Shown piece after piece: positions 63,063-64,000 of a DNA stretch of 64,000 bases. Origin of the DNA: Bacteroidetes bacterium ADurb.Bin174 (GTDB lineage: Bacteria > Bacteroidota > Bacteroidia > Bacteroidales > Paludibacteraceae); the NCBI GenBank assembly GCA_002070265.1, contig MWCX01000093.1:1-64000 (forward strand), written 5' to 3'. A model generated the notes under the pieces. The model was not told the DNA's origin. It worked only from the letters and a program-made list of their open reading frames with translations, and made no database searches. The position numbers were made by a program, and so were the translations under genes. Within the stretch, counting starts at the first letter, position 1. The number at the start of each line of letters is the position of its first letter.

Positions 63063-63137
63063 CGGGGTGTAGCGCAGTCCGGTTAGCGCACCTGCTTTGG
63101 GAGCAGGGGGTCGCGAGTTCGAATCCCGCCACCCCGA
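63063..63137 (+). tRNA. tRNA-Pro (anticodon TGG)
   Basis: A 75-nt cloverleaf. Acceptor arms CGGGGTG (63063-63069) and CACCCCG (63130-63136) pair fully, with discriminator A. The anticodon stem CCTGC/GCAGG encloses TTTGGGA, so the anticodon is TGG (proline, CCA). The T arm is GCGAG/CCCGC with an A-C mismatch at its fourth pair. CCA is not encoded. Confidence 0.95.
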
Positions 63138-63150
63138 CAAAACTTGCAAG

Positions 63151-63207
63151 AAGATGATTTTAAGGCTGTTATAGTTGTTATTCAGTACATTAAAATCATC
63201 TTTTTTT
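63151..63207 (+). terminator. Intrinsic terminator of tRNA-Pro
   Basis: A perfect 13-bp stem (63151-63163 with 63190-63202) followed by a T-run to 63207. Confidence 0.85.
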
Positions 63208-63250
63208 GTGTGTATAAAAAGAAATTTACAATCAAAAAAACTATAATCGT

Positions 63251-64000
63251 ATGAAAGCTTATGTTTTTCCCGGTCAGGGAGCTCAATTTGTTGGGATGGG
63301 TAAAGATTTGTATGAACAATCCGAGATTGCCCGTACGTATTTTGAAAAAGCAAATGAGATCCTTGGTTTTAGAATAACTGATTTGATGTTTGATGGAACC
63401 CCTGAAGACTTAAAACAAACCAAGGTAACCCAACCTGCTGTTTTTTTACATTCGGTGATTTCTGCACTGGTATTGGGAAAAGATTTTAAACCTGATATGG
63501 TCGCCGGACATTCTTTAGGCGAATTCTCCGCTTTGGTGGCAGCCAAAGCCTTATCATTTGAAGATGGATTGAAATTGGTTTATAAACGTGCTTTAGCCAT
63601 GCAGAAAGCCTGTGAGATGGAAGAATCCACCATGGCCGCTGTGCTCGGATTGAGCGACGAGGATGTGGAAGAAGTTTGCGATTCCATCACCACTGAAGTG
63701 GTGGTGCCGGCAAATTACAATTGTCCGGGACAATTGGTGATTTCAGGTTCTGTAGCAGGTATAGACATGGCTTGTGAAGCACTGAAAGAAAAAGGAGCCA
63801 AACGTGCCTTAAAATTACCGGTAGGCGGTGCTTTTCACTCTCCTTTGATGCAGCCGGCGGGCGAAGAACTGCAAACAGCTATCAGTAATACTTTAATTGT
63901 TGCACCCGTATGTCCTGTATATCAAAATGTTAATGCTTATCCTCAAACCGACCCTGAGGCAATTAAGCAAAATTTAATTGCTCAGTTGACGGCTCCTGTC
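63251..64000 (+). CDS. fabD: Malonyl-CoA:ACP transacylase (partial, 3' end beyond window)
   Basis: The first 250 codons of FabD, open to the right edge. MKAYVFPGQGAQFVGMGKDL is the family start; the nucleophile is Ser88 in AGHSLGEFSAL and the catalytic His is His196 in GGAFHSPLM. It loads malonyl groups onto acyl carrier protein for fatty-acid synthesis. It lies 113 nt after the tRNA, beyond its terminator. Confidence 0.95.
   Translation, partial: MKAYVFPGQGAQFVGMGKDLYEQSEIARTYFEKANEILGFRITDLMFDGTPEDLKQTKVTQPAVFLHSVISALVLGKDFKPDMVAGHSLGEFSALVAAKALSFEDGLKLVYKRALAMQKACEMEESTMAAVLGLSDEDVEEVCDSITTEVVVPANYNCPGQLVISGSVAGIDMACEALKEKGAKRALKLPVGGAFHSPLMQPAGEELQTAISNTLIVAPVCPVYQNVNAYPQTDPEAIKQNLIAQLTAPV

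Overview
The window is AT-rich DNA from a Bacteroidota genome, most likely order Bacteroidales. The evidence is a SusC/SusD pair, TAnnTTTG-type -7 boxes with TTG about 19 nt upstream, many secreted proteins with type IX secretion (T9SS)-like C-terminal tails, a long SecA with a C-terminal SEC-C zinc motif, and a four-subunit 2-oxoacid:ferredoxin oxidoreductase operon. No phage, CRISPR array or transposase gene is visible.

Left flank (1-10.9 kb), core genome: the 3' end of hisA, an OmpP1/FadL-like outer-membrane protein, a Tyr/Trp- and Ser-rich secreted protein, prmA, a ferredoxin-alpha-beta-gamma oxidoreductase operon on the minus strand, an AddB-like PD-(D/E)XK nuclease and a DUF554 membrane protein.

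Centre (11.1-54.8 kb): one large polysaccharide utilization locus (PUL). On the minus strand are a membrane-tethered regulator (LamG-like and Kelch-like exterior, one TM helix, cytoplasmic winged helix plus BTAD) and a DUF4965-type lipoprotein. Divergent from these, on the plus strand, run GH43, GH105, GH115, SusC, SusD, two surface-glycan-binding-type lipoproteins, an F5/8C+SGNH esterase+GH67 fusion, a CE6-like esterase, a LTD/CotH protein, three secreted proteins without a recognised catalytic domain, a second GH115 and a GH28/GH49-like beta-helix enzyme. Three alpha-glucuronidases (GH67 and two GH115), two esterases and GH43/GH105/GH28-like enzymes suggest a substrate rich in acetylated, (4-O-methyl-)glucuronic acid-bearing hemicellulose or pectin. 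No endo-xylanase is visible. Nine proteins share 12 copies of one ~190-residue beta-rich module (candidate carbohydrate-binding module), and ten carry a T9SS-like tail.

The strongest new observation is a composite promoter found three times: a 20-bp element (TAACCC-N6-TAAYMT, a 12-bp-spaced direct repeat) exactly 7 nt upstream of a TAnnTTTG-like -7 box. It precedes the GH43 unit, susC and the 43.2-kb unit, and replaces the -33 TTG. The divergent regulator carries an OmpR/SARP-type winged helix, a fold that binds direct repeats, so it is the obvious candidate activator.

Right flank (54.8-64 kb), core genome: lgt-secA (minus), a bactofilin gene, a ~163-bp palindromic/MITE-like element beside aspS, rsmG-aspS (minus), tRNA-Pro(TGG) and the 5' part of fabD.
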